Source of the DNA: a virus
IMG/VR virus record: IMGVR_UViG_3300044695_005573
Coordinates: 1 to 54,913 of that record
Direction: 5' to 3' (one strand)
Length of the DNA: 54,913 nt
Positions 54,585-54,913 of the stretch are shown in pieces; position 1 is the stretch's first letter; each line of letters begins with the position of its first letter. The notes beneath the pieces were generated by a model. That model had not been told where the DNA came from and searched no databases. It saw nothing but the letters and a program-made list of their open reading frames with translations. A program made the position numbers and the translations under genes.

Positions 54585-54904
54585 GGCGACACCCACGGCA
54601 GCGGCGGCGAGACGACGGGCGGGTTCTTCTGGGCCTCAATCTGGCCCTCCACCGCAGCCTCTGTAGCGTCCTTGTCCACGCCGTTAGCCCAGACCCAGCC
54701 AAGCACTTGGTCGAGCGTCAAATCGGCGTAGGGGGTGAAAGCACCCTCGACGACGGGAAACGAACAGGTCGAGTAGACGCTGCCGTTGTAGTCGCCGTCT
54801 ACGCCGTTGCATTGCCAATGAGCCGTGACTACATAGTCAGCGCCTTCAGCAGACTGCGGGAGGCAGTCGAGTTGCGAGATGTTCCAGTTAATTACGGTAG
54901 CCAT
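54581..54904 (-). CDS. Conserved phage protein (resembles DUF7936), 107 aa
   Basis: Begins MATVINWNISQLDCLPQSAE, then ADYVVTAHWQCNGVDGDYNG, SVYSTCSF and DLTLDQVLGWVWANGVDK. A strongly recurring pattern in environmental phages; the DUF name is from memory. Nine bases from the right edge. Ring-joining the window makes its ATG overlap the stop (TAATG) of the partial gene at 1-194. Probably a virion or tail-accessory protein. Confidence 0.8.
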   Translation of the reverse strand: MATVINWNISQLDCLPQSAEGADYVVTAHWQCNGVDGDYNGSVYSTCSFPVVEGAFTPYADLTLDQVLGWVWANGVDKDATEAAVEGQIEAQKNPPVVSPPLPWVSP

Positions 54905-54913
54905 TATTTGCTC

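Noticed and set aside
1-54913. Lysogeny genes, tRNAs and toxin-antitoxin modules
   Set aside because: No integrase, CI-like repressor, excisionase, partition system or tRNA cloverleaf was found by reading; a tRNAscan run and profile search would settle it.

Overview
The window reads as a tailed double-stranded DNA bacteriophage genome, most likely complete. It carries a large terminase, portal, scaffold, HK97/Mu gpT-like major capsid protein, a podovirus-like connector and tail set, a lysis module and a self-contained replication module. I see no integrase, repressor, tRNA, rRNA or CRISPR array. There is no tape-measure protein, but there are four very large Ala/Gly/Pro/Gln-rich virion-type proteins and a gp10-like tail protein, so I infer a short-tailed (podovirus) morphotype of the kind known mainly from marine and freshwater metagenomes. 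Base composition is GC-rich by eye, with a few AT-richer patches (12.4-12.7 kb, 41.8-42.2 kb and the HNH gene at 52.4 kb). The host is unknown. The M15 endolysin and sigma70-like promoters fit a Gram-negative bacterium, but this is inference.

The ends appear to join. The partial minus-strand gene at 1-194, continued from the right end of the window, reads three more codons and stops at a TAA that overlaps the ATG of the gene at 54904 (TAATG). This is the same tight coupling used throughout, so the contig is probably a circularised genome.

Layout on the circle: almost everything is on the minus strand. The late block starts at the large terminase (17.66 kb) and runs leftward through a 1370-aa Pro-rich/coiled-coil protein, portal, DUF6496-like peptide, GroES-like co-chaperonin, scaffold, major capsid, decoration and connector proteins and a repeat-rich fibre-like protein to position 1. 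It then continues from 54.9 kb through small tail-end proteins, holin, M15 endolysin, tail proteins and four giant virion proteins to 38.5 kb. The early block starts near 36.4 kb and runs leftward. It encodes a PVPSE-type conserved protein, a Gam-sized coiled-coil protein, an SSB-like protein, an archaeo-eukaryotic-type primase, a UvrD-like helicase, a family A DNA polymerase (Leu at the 762-equivalent position), many small proteins, a GNAT acetyltransferase, HNH nucleases, the small terminase, a VRR-NUC nuclease, a run of tiny genes and a short beta-clamp-like protein. Plus-strand genes are a SNF2-type helicase and a RecB/Cas4-like nuclease (36.4-38.6 kb) and two HNH genes that look like insertions.

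How it works together: primase, SSB, UvrD helicase, PolA and clamp form a replisome, and the SNF2 helicase and PD-(D/E)XK nuclease probably process or recombine DNA. TerS is encoded with the early genes and TerL with the late genes. A series of near-identical terminator/promoter/leader cassettes drives the tiny genes at 18.4-22.2 kb. The 760-bp stretch between TerL and the clamp holds a heptanucleotide repeat array plus direct repeats, and the intergenic region at 23.5-23.87 kb has a long inverted repeat around an AT-rich core. These two are the best candidates for packaging or origin sites.
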